Assembly (NCBI GenBank): GCA_033283175.1
Contig: JAWMQM010000001.1
Span: forward strand, 1,488,001-1,552,000
Length of the DNA: 64,000 bases
Source: Pseudomaricurvus sp033283175
Lineage (GTDB): Bacteria > Pseudomonadota > Gammaproteobacteria > Pseudomonadales > Cellvibrionaceae
Direction: 5' to 3'
The position numbers and the translations under genes are program-made. Below, piece by piece: positions 62,490 through 64,000 of the stretch. How positions within the stretch are numbered: position 1 is the stretch's first letter; the number at the start of each line of letters is the position of its first letter. Below the pieces are notes generated by a model. It did not search any database, was not told the origin of the DNA, and saw only the letters and a program-made list of their open reading frames with translations.

Positions 62490-62876
62490 TCAGGGCTCCA
62501 GCGCGTCGCCGAGATTGACTTTGGCAAAGCCCATCTGTCGCAGTTCGTGCATCTGGCTGACGATGGTTTGTACCTGGGTCGCTGCCTGGGGGTAGACGAG
62601 TATGGCGCTGTCGCCGGGCTGGCCCTGCAGCCACTGGCTGTCAGTGGTCTCCAGTCCGGGCAGTCGCAGCCACTCGCCGGCCGGGCTTAATGCCAGCAAC
62701 AGCGGCTCGGTTGGCGTGCTGCCTCCGGCGGCTGCCGTGGCGGTGTGCAAACGGGTTTCGTGGCGGGTGGTAAAGCTGGAGGTCAACATGAAGAACATCA
62801 GCAGGATAAACACCACGTCAATCAGCGCTGTGAGGCTGATGGGTTTGCGCGGCCGGGCGGCCAGCAGGGCGGTCAC
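62490..62876 (-). CDS. exbD: ExbD proton-channel subunit (first copy)
   Basis: A 128-residue ExbD with the standard helix ISLTALIDVVFILLMFFMLTSSF, including the essential Asp in LIDVVF. A periplasmic domain with QTIVSQMHELRQMGFAKVNL completes the fold. It starts with GTG 62876, overlapping the exbB stop by four bases. Followed by a divergent second ExbD, so the complex may be heteromeric. Confidence 0.87.
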   Translation of the reverse strand: MTALLAARPRKPISLTALIDVVFILLMFFMLTSSFTTRHETRLHTATAAAGGSTPTEPLLLALSPAGEWLRLPGLETTDSQWLQGQPGDSAILVYPQAATQVQTIVSQMHELRQMGFAKVNLGDALEP

Positions 62877-63526
62877 AGCGACTGGCCTGCGACGGCGGCA
62901 CGCCCACCGGCACGTTCGGTTTCAGTGAACGTGGCTTCCATATGATCCTGCACCGCAACCACTTCCAGCTCGGCGCGGCGCTCCAGCCAGCTGTGAATCA
63001 TGGAGGTGGGGATGGCCACCGCCAGACCCACGGCAGTGGTCAGCAAGGCCTGCCAGATGCCTCCGGAGAGGACCGCCGGATTAACCTGGGTGCCGGCGGC
63101 TTCCATCGCCTGGAAGGCCTCGATCATGCCCAGCACCGTGCCGAACAGACCCAGCAGCGGGGCGATGGTGGCAATAACTTCGAGGGGGCGCAGATGGCTG
63201 GTCAGCAGCTGGGCGTGACGCCTGGCCAGGCGCATGGCCTCTTCCCGCTGTTGTGGCTGTGGCAGCGCGGAGGCAGTTAGTCCCAGAACCTGGGCGATGA
63301 TGGCGGCACGGGGGGTGGTACTGCCCTTGGTCAGTAGCAGGGCCTGTTTCTGTTGGCCCTGACGCAGGAACTCCAGAGCCTGTTCGCCATTGCTGCGGTG
63401 AACCTTGAGTAACAGATAGAGTTGAATGAGCTTGCCGGCGGCCAGAGTGATAGCCAGCATCGAGCAGACCAGAAGAATCCAAACTACCGGGCCGCCGTTC
63501 AGCGTCCACAACACGACTGCGTCCAT
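62873..63526 (-). CDS. exbB: ExbB/TolQ proton-channel protein
   Basis: A 217-residue inner-membrane MotA/TolQ/ExbB protein. Helix 1 lies in VVWILLVCSMLAITLAAGKLIQLYLLL; the large cytoplasmic loop follows, then LRPLEVIATIAPLLGLFGTVLGMIEAF and GIWQALLTTAVGLAVAIPTSMIH, the two conserved helices. ATG 63526 is preferred with AAGGTG 9 nt upstream; a GTG at 63538 is possible. First gene of the seven-gene iron operon. Confidence 0.9.
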   Translation of the reverse strand: MDAVVLWTLNGGPVVWILLVCSMLAITLAAGKLIQLYLLLKVHRSNGEQALEFLRQGQQKQALLLTKGSTTPRAAIIAQVLGLTASALPQPQQREEAMRLARRHAQLLTSHLRPLEVIATIAPLLGLFGTVLGMIEAFQAMEAAGTQVNPAVLSGGIWQALLTTAVGLAVAIPTSMIHSWLERRAELEVVAVQDHMEATFTETERAGGRAAVAGQSL

Positions 63527-63616
63527 AACGCTCTGCACCTTGCTGTATGGCCCGCGGATGCGGGCCGGTCCCCCAAAAAAGTGGTTTCAGATAGAAACCG
63601 TAACCTACAGTAACAT

Positions 63617-63650
63617 CTTAATAATAATAATTCTCAAAAGCGTTATCAAT
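63617..63650 (-). promoter_or_regulatory. Fur-like site upstream of exbB
   Basis: AT-rich block containing AATAATAATAATTCTCAAA, which matches many of the positions of the GATAATGATAATCATTATC Fur consensus, and an adjacent TTGATAACG on the minus strand. It lies about 90 nt before the exbB start, where the promoter of the iron operon should be. Confidence 0.6.
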
Positions 63651-63759
63651 AGGGTTTGAGGAAATTATCCTGTGGCACGGAATCGGGGGCGGGAGGGAGG
63701 AAGGAGGAGGGTGTTGGGACTTTGGAGGCGCGCCCCGCGCGAGCGCGGGGCGCGGCGGG

Positions 63760-63999
63760 TCAGTGCTGCTTGCGGTGCAGTACGTAGTGATTCACGGAGT
63801 ACTTCATACGGCGGAAGTTGGAATAGAAGCTGCCGTCGCCGGTATTGATGTTGTAGCCCAGGTCGCGGAACACCTTGCGGCGGTCGCGGCCGGCCCAGTG
63901 TTTGGAGAGGATCACCCGGGTCAGCAGGCGGTAGCAGGAGTAGAGGTGAAAGCGGATCTGCTGCAGTTCGATGTCGCTCAGCTTGTGTGACTGGAAGAT
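63760..63999 (-). CDS. Unidentified gene, C-terminal part only
   Basis: An open frame enters from the right edge and stops with TGA at 63760. The last 79 residues are visible (for example LQQIRFHLYSCYRLLTRVIL and NINTGDGSFYSNFRRMKYS), basic and mixed helix. I do not recognise the family. It is on the same strand as the iron operon but upstream of its promoter, with 220 nt between. Confidence 0.6.
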   Translation of the reverse strand: MFQSHKLSDIELQQIRFHLYSCYRLLTRVILSKHWAGRDRRKVFRDLGYNINTGDGSFYSNFRRMKYSVNHYVLHRKQH

Positions 64000-64000
64000 G

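Overview
The window reads as chromosomal DNA from a high-GC, free-living gammaproteobacterium close to the Pseudomonadales/Cellvibrionales. The evidence is gene order: gshB divergent from pilGHIJK-chpABC, a tonB-yqgE-ruvX run beside gshB, and a pepP-ubiH-ubiI block with ygfB, zapA and 6S RNA next to the 5-formyl-THF cyclo-ligase gene. ATP-type PEP carboxykinase, Hsp33/Hsp15, OMPLA, TonB receptors and ubiquinone hydroxylases all fit an aerobic Gram-negative. The exact genus cannot be read from the sequence.

Layout. 1-2.6 kb is visibly AT-rich accessory DNA with a family 2 glycosyltransferase, an alpha/beta hydrolase and an orphan acidic protein. 2.6-10.1 kb holds two hotdog thioesterases, a GH79/heparanase-like glycosidase, a TonB receptor with a PepSY membrane protein, and a TauE-type exporter. 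10.2-17.8 kb is housekeeping: cysQ, GMP/IMP nucleotidase, Hsp15, Hsp33, pckA, a late acyltransferase and ruvX. 17.8-20.3 kb is yqgE, tonB, gshB. 20.7-33.9 kb is a complete type IV pilus chemosensory (Pil-Chp) cluster with a 2262-residue ChpA. Directly behind it (33.9-37.3 kb) is a translationally coupled set: an outer-membrane barrel, a small periplasmic binding protein and a membrane diguanylate cyclase. A second diguanylate cyclase with a PilJ-type sensor domain follows.

38.9-44.4 kb is a minus-strand S-adenosylmethionine-cycle operon. It runs from an ArsR-methyltransferase fusion regulator of the SahR type through metK, ahcY and metF to rsmE, and has a perfect 42-bp palindrome in front of it. 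44.6-50.1 kb carries a group II truncated haemoglobin, a periplasmic GDPD, an SOS-boxed UmuD-like protein lacking both catalytic residues, a cupin, OMPLA, a peroxiredoxin and 5-formyl-THF cyclo-ligase. 6S RNA (about 50130-50304, minus), zapA and a ZapB-like coiled coil precede ygfB, pepP, ubiH and ubiI. 56.9-63.5 kb is a probable iron-starvation operon read leftward: exbB-exbD-exbD-tonB, a catecholate-siderophore-type receptor, an FMN 2-hydroxy-acid dehydrogenase and a PiuC-type dioxygenase, with a Fur-like site upstream. The window ends inside an unidentified gene.

The most interesting points are the barrel / binding protein / diguanylate cyclase unit appended to the pilus chemosensory operon, the catalytically dead UmuD homologue under a near-ideal LexA box, and the SahR-type regulator with its very long palindromic operator. 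No CRISPR array, tRNA, rRNA, prophage or insertion sequence was seen.
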